From CAYLQA01 sp964385695 (lineage in GTDB: Bacteria > Desulfobacterota > Desulfobulbia > Desulfobulbales > Desulfurivibrionaceae), in NCBI GenBank assembly GCA_964385695.1, contig CAYLQA010000013.1, forward strand, positions 1 to 62,237: a stretch of 62,237 nt of DNA. Reading direction: 5' to 3'. Positions 26,371-35,127 of the stretch are shown piece by piece. The translations under genes and the position numbers were made by a program. Below the pieces are notes generated by a model. It ran no database searches. It had not been told where the DNA came from and saw only the letters and a program-made list of their open reading frames with translations. Each line of letters opens with the position of its first letter. The first letter of the stretch is position 1.

Positions 26371-27044
26371 TATTCATCTCCTTGAAAAGACGGCTGCAAA
26401 CCACTGCGCAGCACATCGATAATTGTTGCTATATCACGCTCAAGATCTTCCTGGGTCTTACCGGCAAAGGAGAGGCCGCAGTCAAGATAGGGTTCAGCAT
26501 ATCCCTGCAGGAAACGCTCCATTGTGGCATCAAGCATAAAAACAACCATGGAAGGTGAAATATCCTGACGTAACTGGGCTTGTTTCTGTGCCTCTTCACA
26601 AAGCGGGCCAAAATACTCCAGAGAAAACAAACGCACCTTGTGGATCAACTCCTCCCGGTGCGGAACGTTTTGCTCAAAAAAAACCTTGAGGTAAATCTGA
26701 AAGTATTGCGGATAATCCCGGATAAATCGAATCCCGGCCCAGAGTACCTCCTGGACCATCTCAAAAAAATCACCTTGAGCTTGGTGAGAAACAGAGTCCT
26801 TCACAAAAAATTTTACCTGGGCGGTAAAGCGCTCGAAAACGTGGAGAAAGAGTGATTCCTTGTTAGAGAAGTATTGATAGACAGACCCCTTGGCAATACC
26901 AAGGCGCTTGACAATATTATTGATACTGGCGCGTTGATAGCCATGGACAGCAAACTCACGGATTGCCTCACGGACAATGGACTCCTGTTTGTCCTCAGGT
27001 AGATTGAGAAATGTCTGCTTTGGTGAAGAAAGTGTCGTTTCCAT
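26370..27044 (-). CDS. TetR-family regulator of the menaquinone operon
   Basis: A 224-aa repressor-type protein. The N-terminal helix-turn-helix (about residues 24-68, with REFAVHGYQRASINNIVKRLGI and KGSVYQYFSNKESL) is textbook TetR. The C-terminal ligand domain is unassigned. It is the leader gene of the mqn operon and is followed in overlap by mqnE. A perfect palindrome just upstream of its own ATG (27048-27063) is a strong candidate operator, so the operon is likely autoregulated. The effector is unknown; a quinone precursor, acyl compound or redox-active molecule are all possible. Confidence 0.93.
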   Translation of the reverse strand: METTLSSPKQTFLNLPEDKQESIVREAIREFAVHGYQRASINNIVKRLGIAKGSVYQYFSNKESLFLHVFERFTAQVKFFVKDSVSHQAQGDFFEMVQEVLWAGIRFIRDYPQYFQIYLKVFFEQNVPHREELIHKVRLFSLEYFGPLCEEAQKQAQLRQDISPSMVVFMLDATMERFLQGYAEPYLDCGLSFAGKTQEDLERDIATIIDVLRSGLQPSFQGDE

Positions 27045-27047
27045 AAT

Positions 27048-27063
27048 GTGACCAGGTGGTCAC
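27048..27063. promoter_or_regulatory. Putative TetR operator
   Basis: GTGACCAGGTGGTCAC is a perfect palindrome with 7-bp arms and a 2-bp centre. It lies 3 bp upstream of the tetR ATG, over the place of the ribosome-binding site, so bound repressor would block transcription of tetR and of the mqn genes behind it. The size and symmetry fit known TetR-family operators; binding by this protein is inferred. Confidence 0.75.
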
Positions 27064-27129
27064 CCTAAAAAAAAAGTGGAATTCTGGCAAGATATTTTTG
27101 TAGGTAAAAACAACAGCTCAGCGGGAAGG

Positions 27130-28128
27130 TTAAATAGCGGACTGCTTGATCCAATCAATGACTCGATTAATGCCTTCGGTTGTTGAGACATGAGGCGCAT
27201 AACCAAAATCACGATGGGCGTTTTCAATAGAAAACCAGTGGGATTTAGCAAGCTCAACAGCCAGGAAGCGTGTCATACACGGCTCATTTTTTATGTGGAA
27301 CAGGGTATAGAAAAATTCAAAAAACATCCCCACATAATAAGCCTGCCGAAAAGAAACAGAACTTTCGATTACCGGGATATCCAGTCTTCTAAAAAAACGA
27401 TTCAACCAGTTCCAGAGATTGACCGGTTCCCCCTGGGAAATAAAATACGCTTTTCCCGCTGACTGCGCCTCGCCATGCAACTCCCTTGCTGCAAGCACAA
27501 ATGCCTCTGCCGCATTATCAAGAAAGGTTATATCAACCAGATTATGGCCATCCCCCACCCTTCGTAACTGGCGACAACGAGCCTTGCCGAGCAAACGTGG
27601 AATCAGGTTGGTGTCTCCCGGCCCCCAAATCAAATGCGGCCGCAACACTGTGGCTTTTAGATAATCGGAATTAGAGTCAAGCACAGCCTTTTCAGCAAGC
27701 ATCTTGCTCTGGGTAAAAGGCGAAAGAAAAGAATGGGTATAGGGAGTACGCTCATTCACCCCACACAAATCACCGTTGTGGTAAACAACACTGGGCGTAC
27801 TGGCATAGACAAGCGCGGATACCCCGGCAGCCAGGCAGGCCTCTATAACCTTGTGTGTGCCCTGAAGATTGACAGAAAAATAATCTTCTTTCGCGCCCCA
27901 AATGCCGGTTTTGGCTGCCAAATGGATTACAGTATCGTACCCGAGGAAAGAGGACTTGAGAAAATCAAGGTCTCGGATATCTCCACAAATCTGCCGAACA
28001 CCAAGTTGCTCTGTGCTTGAGGAGAGGTTTCGAGCAAGAACGGCTATTTCCACGTTCTGCTCGAGAAGTTTGCGCACAACAGCCTTGCCAAGAAAGCCAC
28101 TGCCCCCTGTAACGATGACCTTTTTCAT
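27130..28128 (-). CDS. 3-beta-HSD/OleD-like short-chain reductase with Phe in place of catalytic Tyr
   Basis: A 332-aa extended SDR of the 3-beta-hydroxysteroid dehydrogenase group. VTGGSGFLG (residues 6-14) binds NAD(P), and YASTPSVVYHNGD and LRPHLIWGPGD are typical of the OleD/sterol dehydrogenase branch. The expected YxxxK reads FTQSK (Phe138, Lys142), one base from Tyr, so activity by the normal route is doubtful. The ATG at 28128 has AGGAGG at the right distance, better than a frame extending to 28197. A consensus promoter lies upstream (28229-28257). The gene stands alone, with a 66-bp gap to the tetR operator. Confidence 0.85.
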   Translation of the reverse strand: MKKVIVTGGSGFLGKAVVRKLLEQNVEIAVLARNLSSSTEQLGVRQICGDIRDLDFLKSSFLGYDTVIHLAAKTGIWGAKEDYFSVNLQGTHKVIEACLAAGVSALVYASTPSVVYHNGDLCGVNERTPYTHSFLSPFTQSKMLAEKAVLDSNSDYLKATVLRPHLIWGPGDTNLIPRLLGKARCRQLRRVGDGHNLVDITFLDNAAEAFVLAARELHGEAQSAGKAYFISQGEPVNLWNWLNRFFRRLDIPVIESSVSFRQAYYVGMFFEFFYTLFHIKNEPCMTRFLAVELAKSHWFSIENAHRDFGYAPHVSTTEGINRVIDWIKQSAI

Positions 28129-28480
28129 GCCCCTCCTGACAAACGTTAACAGATAAAAAAACCTCTGAGAGTTACCGTTATTTCGTCCTGGCCACAATTA
28201 CCCATGAGCCAGGATGTAAAATTAAATTATCATAATGACTTTCCATACTTGTGTCAAATATCTGTTTTAAAGTTGTTTTTCAAAGCTCACCATATTTGCC
28301 CCAAACTGGCGCGTCATGCACTAGGCCAAATGGGAAAAATATTGTTTGAATAATTCTACCCAAACGTATCCTTATTCGCTGCCTCACCAATGATTGGCTC
28401 AGGAGGGCAGTAAAAATTATGATGCCGATTCAGGGGAATTACAGTAAATAGGTTTGAAACATTTAAGAGCGAGGGAAGAG
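28129..28480. other. Divergent intergenic region, 352 bp
   Basis: It separates the SDR gene (minus) from the small membrane protein gene (plus). Apart from the minus-strand promoter at 28229-28257 it is AT-rich. I see no coding sequence, repeat or strong hairpin. A plus-strand promoter must also be present but could not be located. Confidence 0.5.
28229..28257 (-). promoter_or_regulatory. Sigma-70-type promoter for the SDR gene
   Basis: On the minus strand TTGACA (28257-28252) is a perfect -35. TATGAT (28234-28229), one base from consensus, follows after exactly 17 bp. Transcription would start near 28222 and give a leader of about 95 nt before the ATG at 28128. Confidence 0.75.
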
Positions 28481-28966
28481 ATGGCGGAAAAGGTTGAGGA
28501 AAAAATTGAATTACTGCTTCAGGAAGGGAAAAACAGACAGGCGGTTGTTGAAGCACTCAAAGAAGAGGAAGACGCACAGAAACTGCTCTTTTACATAAAC
28601 AACATCTCAAAACCAGCCGACCGTAAAAAATACCAGGTTCAAAACCTGATCCTGGCCTTGATCCTGACCTTTGTCACCATTAAACAACTGATAACAACCT
28701 TTGCCTTCGGCCAGTTTGATCTCTTCCTGCTTCTCTCCCTGGTGGTGCCGGTGGTCAATATCTACCTTTTGAGGGAAATCTTAAGATTCAGGAAAATAGG
28801 TTACCAATACCTCTTCGTCCTCTCAATCCTCTCCCTGCTCAACCCAGCAAACAGAGCATTGCTTGAAGGCTCCCTCCAGATCTCCATCATCGCCCTCTCC
28901 GGCGCACTCTACTGGCAAATGTTCCCGAAAAGGGAACAGGTTATGGAAATTATAAAGGAGGGATAA
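28481..28966 (+). CDS. Small membrane protein of unknown function
   Basis: A 161-aa protein with a charged, helical N-terminal region (residues 1-45, rich in Glu and Lys) and about four hydrophobic helices after it (about 53-72, 77-96, 105-125 and 130-148). The ATG at 28481 follows a purine-rich GAGGGAAGAG site; a TTG nine codons upstream is less likely. It is convergent with the WbpM-like gene, only 14 bp apart. I do not recognise the family, and a link to the polysaccharide locus is only positional. Confidence 0.7.
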   Translation: MAEKVEEKIELLLQEGKNRQAVVEALKEEEDAQKLLFYINNISKPADRKKYQVQNLILALILTFVTIKQLITTFAFGQFDLFLLLSLVVPVVNIYLLREILRFRKIGYQYLFVLSILSLLNPANRALLEGSLQISIIALSGALYWQMFPKREQVMEIIKEG

Positions 28967-28980
28967 AATTTAAAACAAAA

Positions 28981-30882
28981 TCAGTTTACAACTCGCAATA
29001 AAGGAGCTCTCTTCTTTCGAACAGCCAACTCCTCTTTAGCAGAGGCCCCATCATACTCAGGCACAATCTGTTTGAGGTGGGAAAGCAGGCCCTCAACATC
29101 ACGACTGGCAACAGCATCATCCAACGTATCAAGCTCTGTCAGCAACCACTGCCAATCAATTTTACGACTTTGCGCCAAATGCAACTTAGGGTGCGTGGTC
29201 CCCTGCAAATTCTCATGCTCATGAAAAACCTCTTCATACAACTTTTCACCAGGCCGCAGGCCAGTATAAACAATCTCAATATCGTTGCCAGGCTCCAGCC
29301 CTGATAGCCGAATCATCTGCTCAGCCAAATCACGAATCAGCATAGGCTCACCCATGTCAAGGACAAATATTTCCCCTCCTTTTCCCATGGAACCAGCCTG
29401 AAGGATCAGACTCACAGCCTCGGGAATGGTCATAAAGTATCGAGTAATATCTCGATGGGTCACTGTCACTGGCCCACCAGCACATATTTGCTTCTCAAAT
29501 AAAGGAACCACAGACCCAGCCGACCCAAGCACATTACCGAAACGAGTAGTAATGAACTTGGTTTTGGAGTGTTGAGAAAGATTCTGACAGTACAACTCAG
29601 CAATACGCTTGGTCGTCCCCATGACATTGGTCGGGTTCACCGCCTTATCGGTGGACACCAAAACAAATCGATCAACGCCATATTGGGCAGCAAAATCAGC
29701 AATATTTCGCGTTCCGGCAACATTATTATTCACCCCTTCGGCCGGGTTAACCTCCAACATCGGAACATGTTTATAGGCAGCAGCATGAAAAACTACATCA
29801 GGCTGAAATTTCCGAAAAACCCAGTCAACACGGTCCTCATTCTTCACATCCCCAAGCACCGCGATAATCTCAAGCTCTGGAAAATCCTTTCGCAACTCAT
29901 GATCAATTGAATAGAGATTAAACTCGCCATGCTCATAAATAATAAGCCGTTTGGGATTCTGGGCCGCCAACTGTCGACAGAGCTCAGAACCAATTGACCC
30001 GCCCCCTCCGGTCACCAACACCGACTTACTTTTGAGGTAGCCGGCTATAGCCATTTCATCCAATTGCACTGGTTCACGGCCGAGAAGGTCCTCAAGTGTA
30101 AGCTCCCTTAACTGATTTACTGCAAAATCATGTCCCTGCATTTCATCAATAGCAGGTAAAGTCCTACATGCAACTCCGGCATTAGCACATAATTTAACTA
30201 CCTTCCGAACCACCTTTTTATCGGCTGATGGTATTGCCAAAAGAACGAGCTTAATCTGCATGCTCTCAAGTGACTCCCCTAATGCTGCCAAAGGCCCACA
30301 AACCCTAATCCCATGCAATTCCATACCAAACTTGCTCGAGTCATCATCAAGGATAGCAACAGGAGAAAACTCAGGTCTACGAAGCAAATCTCGCACGAGC
30401 AACTCCCCCCCTCGACCAGCTCCGACAATGATAGTACGTTGCCCGTCGTGTGGGGCTAAAAACCAATGCCTATCTTTAAAAAGACGATAACAAAAACGCG
30501 GACCAGCAAGACCACATATGAGTAGTAATGGATAAAGGAACATCACCGTCCGCGGAAATTCTTCGAGACGGTTATATTGAAAGAAGATGATAAGGAGTAG
30601 AGCGGTCCCACAAAAGACAGCCTTGAAAATTCGGGCCAAATCAGGCAGCGAGGCAAATCTCCAAATCCCACGGTAAAGGCCGAATATCCAGAAAAAAAGA
30701 GCCTGTACTGGCAACGCCGCTATTAGAGTTTGGCTATATGCTCCCTGAAAAATGGGGGGTAAACTTTCAAGGTTTCCCCGAATCATATAAGCAGCAAGCA
30801 ACGAAACAGGAACCCATAAAGAATCATGTAGGAATGCTACCCACCGATTAAACATAACTTTGCTTAAAAACTGATGCATCAT
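28981..30882 (-). CDS. WbpM/PglF-type membrane UDP-GlcNAc 4,6-dehydratase
   Basis: A 633-aa protein of the large membrane dehydratase/epimerase group (WbpM, PglF, CapD). Four N-terminal membrane helices (about 12-135) precede a first Rossmann domain (VGAGRGGE, 153-160) and the catalytic SDR domain (TGGGGSIGSE, 291-300). The active-site stretch STDKAVNPTNVMGTTKR has Met421-x3-Lys425, as in WbpM, where Met replaces the usual Tyr. It makes UDP-4-keto-6-deoxy-HexNAc, the precursor of QuiNAc, FucNAc or bacillosamine-type sugars. It is the 3'-most gene of the polysaccharide locus, 22 bp after the WecA-like transferase. Confidence 0.92.
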   Translation of the reverse strand: MMHQFLSKVMFNRWVAFLHDSLWVPVSLLAAYMIRGNLESLPPIFQGAYSQTLIAALPVQALFFWIFGLYRGIWRFASLPDLARIFKAVFCGTALLLIIFFQYNRLEEFPRTVMFLYPLLLICGLAGPRFCYRLFKDRHWFLAPHDGQRTIIVGAGRGGELLVRDLLRRPEFSPVAILDDDSSKFGMELHGIRVCGPLAALGESLESMQIKLVLLAIPSADKKVVRKVVKLCANAGVACRTLPAIDEMQGHDFAVNQLRELTLEDLLGREPVQLDEMAIAGYLKSKSVLVTGGGGSIGSELCRQLAAQNPKRLIIYEHGEFNLYSIDHELRKDFPELEIIAVLGDVKNEDRVDWVFRKFQPDVVFHAAAYKHVPMLEVNPAEGVNNNVAGTRNIADFAAQYGVDRFVLVSTDKAVNPTNVMGTTKRIAELYCQNLSQHSKTKFITTRFGNVLGSAGSVVPLFEKQICAGGPVTVTHRDITRYFMTIPEAVSLILQAGSMGKGGEIFVLDMGEPMLIRDLAEQMIRLSGLEPGNDIEIVYTGLRPGEKLYEEVFHEHENLQGTTHPKLHLAQSRKIDWQWLLTELDTLDDAVASRDVEGLLSHLKQIVPEYDGASAKEELAVRKKRAPLLRVVN

Positions 30883-30904
30883 CTTAAAATTCCTTTAACA
30901 CTAT

Positions 30905-31921
30905 TCAGGAATTAGTTGTACCAGCCCCAACGCGCAAGGCGAATAGAACAAGTGGTAATAAAGCCATAAGCGTCAACAAAAAGGCTTTATCTGGAAAAAG
31001 TACGGCAAGGATTGAAAAAGGGAGCAGCCAGATGATATTGATGCATAACACTCCCAGGGTAACTTTTTTATGTGAGGAAAGCCTACGAGAAATAATTTGA
31101 TAGGCGTGACTGCGATGTGCCTCGTAAAACTTCTCACCGCGTAATATTCTTCTTACCAACGTTACAGTAGCGTCCACAATAAACACCCCAAGTAAGATAA
31201 GCCAAGCCGATATAAGTTGAGGAGCATGCATCGCACTCTGGATTGACAGAAGCCCCAGAATGATTCCGAGAAAACCGCTGCCTGTATCGCCCAAAAAAAT
31301 CTTTGCCCGAGGAAAGTTCCAAAAGAAAAAACCAAACACTGAAGAAAAGACGAGTAACGCTATGAAAACAAAATGTTCTTTAGGCGCGATCAAGTTCAAT
31401 AACAAAACGCTGCCTAAAGATACCGTTAAAGCTTCTATACTGGCGATCCCATCAATCCCGTCCATAAAATTATATAAATTTAACACCCAAACAAGATAGA
31501 TAATAATTACCAAGGCCACAAGCCACTCCAAAGCATGAAAGAGCCCCAATGCTTGTAGTAAAGGCAATCCCCCCATCCCAAAAAACCCCCAAGCGGCTCC
31601 AAGAAAATGCACCACAAGTCGCCAAGAGGCTGGCACATGACTTAGATCATCCCAAAGTCCGACACTGGCCACTAAACAACCAGCACCAGCATAACATATT
31701 AATGTAGGGAGAGTAACTACTCCCACCCACCACAAAAAACACAACCCCACGCTAAAAGCTATTGCTATCGCTACTCCTCCCCCTCGCGGGGTAGGAACAG
31801 TGTGAGAACTCCGGCTGTTGGGCACATCAAGCATGAAGTGCGCTATTGCAAAACGCCGTTTGCAGCCGGTAAGAAAGAATGCCCCTCCAGCCACAAAGAA
31901 ATATATCCACAACAACTTCAT
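30905..31921 (-). CDS. WecA/WbpL-type polyprenyl-phosphate HexNAc-1-phosphate transferase
   Basis: A 338-aa polytopic enzyme of the MraY/WecA superfamily. The catalytic motifs are in place: PTPRGGGVAIA (44-53), the metal-binding Asp pair at 91-92 (LWDDLSH), NLYNFMDGIDG (148-158), FLGDTGSGFLG and the cytoplasmic HRSHAYQ loop. It starts glycan synthesis by moving a HexNAc-1-phosphate onto undecaprenyl phosphate. Its place next to the WbpM-like gene mirrors the wbpL-wbpM pair of Pseudomonas O-antigen clusters, which suggests a FucNAc- or QuiNAc-type first sugar (inference). Confidence 0.9.
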   Translation of the reverse strand: MKLLWIYFFVAGGAFFLTGCKRRFAIAHFMLDVPNSRSSHTVPTPRGGGVAIAIAFSVGLCFLWWVGVVTLPTLICYAGAGCLVASVGLWDDLSHVPASWRLVVHFLGAAWGFFGMGGLPLLQALGLFHALEWLVALVIIIYLVWVLNLYNFMDGIDGIASIEALTVSLGSVLLLNLIAPKEHFVFIALLVFSSVFGFFFWNFPRAKIFLGDTGSGFLGIILGLLSIQSAMHAPQLISAWLILLGVFIVDATVTLVRRILRGEKFYEAHRSHAYQIISRRLSSHKKVTLGVLCINIIWLLPFSILAVLFPDKAFLLTLMALLPLVLFALRVGAGTTNS

Positions 31922-31962
31922 AAATTCAAAATCCCTACCCCAATAATACTCTTCCCAAAATG

Positions 31963-33105
31963 CTACCCTACCCCATCCCAGCCAGAAAAATGACTAATCA
32001 ACTCGATTTGCAACTTTACTACTTTCCTCTCGTCATAAAGCTCCAATGCCCGCTCACACCCATTTCTGCCCAAAACCTTTGCCCATTGCTGATCGCCAAA
32101 ACATTGACCTATCGCACTCGCTAGCAACTCTGGCGACTTAACAGGCACCAGCAATCCTGTTTTTCCATGTACGACCTCTTCCCTGCACCCACGAATATTC
32201 GTAGCTACAACGGGTTTTCCCATCATCATAGCCTCAATAATCGTGCGCGGCATGCCTTCCCGCCATGACGGCAGGCAAAAAAGGTCCATAGCTGATAACA
32301 ATTCAGGGATATCTTGGCGTAACCCGGTCATAATCAGTCGATCACCGAGAACTCCTATCGCATCGTTTATGGCATCGTCAACAGCAGTTGCATGATCTGA
32401 CCGTAAACGGGCACCGACGAGCAGGAAATAGACACTCGTTTTTTGTTGCGCAAGCAACATAGCAGCCTCAAGAAATTCCACCACCCCTTTTTCTGCGACG
32501 AGGCGCCCAACCATTCCTACAACATAGGCCTCTTCAGGTATACCGAGAGAAGGACGAACGTCATCTGCGATTTGCCGGAATCGGTCAATATCGACTCCAT
32601 TGCCTATAGTAAAGACCTTGTCTTTGGGCATGATATTTTCAACGACAGCAACACTGGCGTCTTCTGCACTCTGTGTGAATAATAATGAGGTAAAACGTCC
32701 GGCAAACCTCTCCAGTGCAACATGTATCCGCCTTTTAACAGATGGCATATCTTCATGAAAATAGAAACCGTGGGCAGTATAAACTATGAATGGCACTCGC
32801 GCCAAGTAGGCCGCTATCCGTCCCAGCAAAGCCGCAACAGGTGTATGTACATGAACCAAATCGAATTTTTCTTTACGAAACAGGCAGTATAAGTTCCAAA
32901 TAGATGCTATATGCTTGATCGGGTTCAGGCTTCGCGAAATTGAAACCGTTTTAATACTATACCCTTGCTCATTAAGAGCTGATATTGCGGCACCATCAGA
33001 GCAAACTGCAGTAACAGAAAAACCCTCCTCAGCCATTGCATCGATCAAAGGCAGAAGAAACGTTTCCAAGGTAAAATCGACTGCACACAACTGACAAACC
33101 TTCAT
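31963..33105 (-). CDS. Glycosyltransferase family 4
   Basis: A 380-aa GT-B fold glycosyltransferase. The N-terminal acceptor domain begins MKVCQLCAVDFTLETFLLPL. The C-terminal donor domain has the E-x7-E motif in SWREGMPRTIIEAMMMG and GMVGRLVAEKGV. The ATG at 33105 overlaps the asnB TGA by 4 bp, so it is chosen over an extension to 33162. The likely donor is a nucleotide sugar; which one cannot be told. Confidence 0.9.
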   Translation of the reverse strand: MKVCQLCAVDFTLETFLLPLIDAMAEEGFSVTAVCSDGAAISALNEQGYSIKTVSISRSLNPIKHIASIWNLYCLFRKEKFDLVHVHTPVAALLGRIAAYLARVPFIVYTAHGFYFHEDMPSVKRRIHVALERFAGRFTSLLFTQSAEDASVAVVENIMPKDKVFTIGNGVDIDRFRQIADDVRPSLGIPEEAYVVGMVGRLVAEKGVVEFLEAAMLLAQQKTSVYFLLVGARLRSDHATAVDDAINDAIGVLGDRLIMTGLRQDIPELLSAMDLFCLPSWREGMPRTIIEAMMMGKPVVATNIRGCREEVVHGKTGLLVPVKSPELLASAIGQCFGDQQWAKVLGRNGCERALELYDERKVVKLQIELISHFSGWDGVG

Positions 33106-35048
33106 TTTACTGACTCCAACCACGCTTGAAAGATCAAGATGTCCCATAGATAGTAGGCCCAATTACGTCGACCGGACAAGTGCTCTCTCCACTTATCATG
33201 AATAGGGGTCGGATTGAAATAGCCTTCCTCTTGAAGCCTCTTATTGTCGAGAAGTGCCTCAGCCCAATCTCTCAATGGACCGCGTAGCCACTTATCAATC
33301 GGTACCCCGAAGCCCATCTTGGGACGTTCAATTAATTCCTTCGGAACATACCGGTACAGCACCTGACGCAAGGGCCACTTAGTCTGGCCCTTACGAAGCT
33401 TATAGTTCAGTGGCAACGACCAGGCGAATTCAACCACTCGATGGTCAAGCATAGGGATACGGGTCTCCAGGCTGACTCCCATGGCTGCACGGTCAACCTT
33501 AACGAGAATATCGTCGGGAAGATAGCTCAGTTGATCCAGATACATCATACGATCTTCAAAAGAGCTAAATTCAGGATGGTGCCGTCTTTCAGTGAGAACC
33601 GTTAACGGTTCACTTCCACCGATTACTACATCGGATGGTTTTTTCCAGTGGGATACCAACTGGTGATATATTTGTTCAGGTGTTTGTACTGAAAAAAGCT
33701 CCGCAACTTTATGCAACTTATCACCCGGGCTGCCGTATCGATATTTCCCCGGCAATAGTGGCAATATGATACTGAAAAGCCTGTCCCAATTTCTCGGGGG
33801 CAAAGAGGTCATGAGTCGGGCAATACCAGTACGCACAGAAACAGGGACCCTATCAAACTTATCCCATAGGGCTCGAGCCCAATCATAACGGTTATAACCA
33901 CAAAAAAGCTCGTCACCGCCATCACCCGACAGGCTAACGGTGACATGCTGTCGCGTCATCTGAGCAAGCAAGAACGTGGGTATCTGCGATGAGTCGGCAA
34001 AAGGCTCATCATAGAGCCTGGGCAGTTGAGAAATGACATCCATAGCCTGGTTCGGCGTGACGTAGAGCTCGTGATGCTCCGTGCCCAAGTGCCGGGCAAC
34101 AGCCTTTGCATGCTTGGCCTCATTATAGAACTCTTCATGAAATCCAATGGAAAAAGTTTTTACAGGCCGACTGGAGTGAGCTTGCATCAAGGCAACGACC
34201 GCAGAGCTATCGATGCCACCAGAAAGAAAGGCGCCCAAAGGAACATCGGCAACCATCTGATCGGCAACCGAGGCGGCGAGCCTGCTATCCAGCTCATCCA
34301 CAGCCTCGTCCGCGCTCCCCCTGAACAATGATTGTGCTCCCCCACTTGTGATCGCATCATCAATACTCCAGTACTCCTCTATTTCAGGTTCATCAGCACC
34401 TTGCGATAGAGAAAGGAATGTTCCGGGAGTGAGTTTGTTGATGCCGCGCCAAATGGAATACGGTGCTGGGACATAATTATGGCGGAGAAAAAGAGTCAAT
34501 GCATCACGGTTTATTTTTCCTATAAAACCAGGATGAGCACTGATTGCTTTAAGCTCAGAGGCAAATAGAAATTGCCCACCGGACCAACCGTAATAGAGAG
34601 GTTTCTCCCCCATCCGGTCGCGTGCCAGAAAGAGAGTATGCTGAACATTGTCCCACAGAGCAAGGGCAAACATACCGACAAAACGCATCAAAGCTTGCTT
34701 AACTCCCCAACACTCAAAGGCAGCAAGCATAACCTCAGTATCAGAATGTCCTCGAAAAGAAAACCCTTCCTGCTCAAGTTCTGCACGAAGAGCTGCAAAA
34801 TTATAGACCTCACCATTAAAAACCATAACATAACGTTCACTCACCGAGTGCATCGGCTGATTCCCGTTCGTTGATAAGTCCAGTATCGAAAGACGGGCAT
34901 GCCCTAAAGCTACTCTATGACTGGGAGCACACCAAACACCTGACGCATCAGGACCACGATGGCGAATCTGCTCAACCATCAATTTGCATATCGAAGTTAA
35001 TTCACCTCTATTACGGCCACCTGACACAAAACCAGCTATTCCACACAT
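33102..35048 (-). CDS. asnB: Asparagine synthetase B-type glutamine amidotransferase
   Basis: A 648-aa class II amidotransferase. The nucleophile Cys2 follows the start Met (MCGIAGF), the glutaminase domain runs to about residue 210, and the synthetase domain has the ATP pyrophosphatase loop LSGGIDSSAV (275-284). Within a polysaccharide locus, AsnB homologues such as WbpS are thought to amidate uronic acids. With a UDP-HexNAc dehydrogenase in this locus, amide formation on a HexNAc uronate is a reasonable guess. It overlaps the following GT4 gene by 4 bp. Confidence 0.9.
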   Translation of the reverse strand: MCGIAGFVSGGRNRGELTSICKLMVEQIRHRGPDASGVWCAPSHRVALGHARLSILDLSTNGNQPMHSVSERYVMVFNGEVYNFAALRAELEQEGFSFRGHSDTEVMLAAFECWGVKQALMRFVGMFALALWDNVQHTLFLARDRMGEKPLYYGWSGGQFLFASELKAISAHPGFIGKINRDALTLFLRHNYVPAPYSIWRGINKLTPGTFLSLSQGADEPEIEEYWSIDDAITSGGAQSLFRGSADEAVDELDSRLAASVADQMVADVPLGAFLSGGIDSSAVVALMQAHSSRPVKTFSIGFHEEFYNEAKHAKAVARHLGTEHHELYVTPNQAMDVISQLPRLYDEPFADSSQIPTFLLAQMTRQHVTVSLSGDGGDELFCGYNRYDWARALWDKFDRVPVSVRTGIARLMTSLPPRNWDRLFSIILPLLPGKYRYGSPGDKLHKVAELFSVQTPEQIYHQLVSHWKKPSDVVIGGSEPLTVLTERRHHPEFSSFEDRMMYLDQLSYLPDDILVKVDRAAMGVSLETRIPMLDHRVVEFAWSLPLNYKLRKGQTKWPLRQVLYRYVPKELIERPKMGFGVPIDKWLRGPLRDWAEALLDNKRLQEEGYFNPTPIHDKWREHLSGRRNWAYYLWDILIFQAWLESVK

Positions 35049-35127
35049 TAATTTGTTTCCAGAAAGTAAAATTATTACCTAGTCGAACTTATTAAAGTGG
35101 AAAGGGCACACCTATTTTTAAGCAGAA

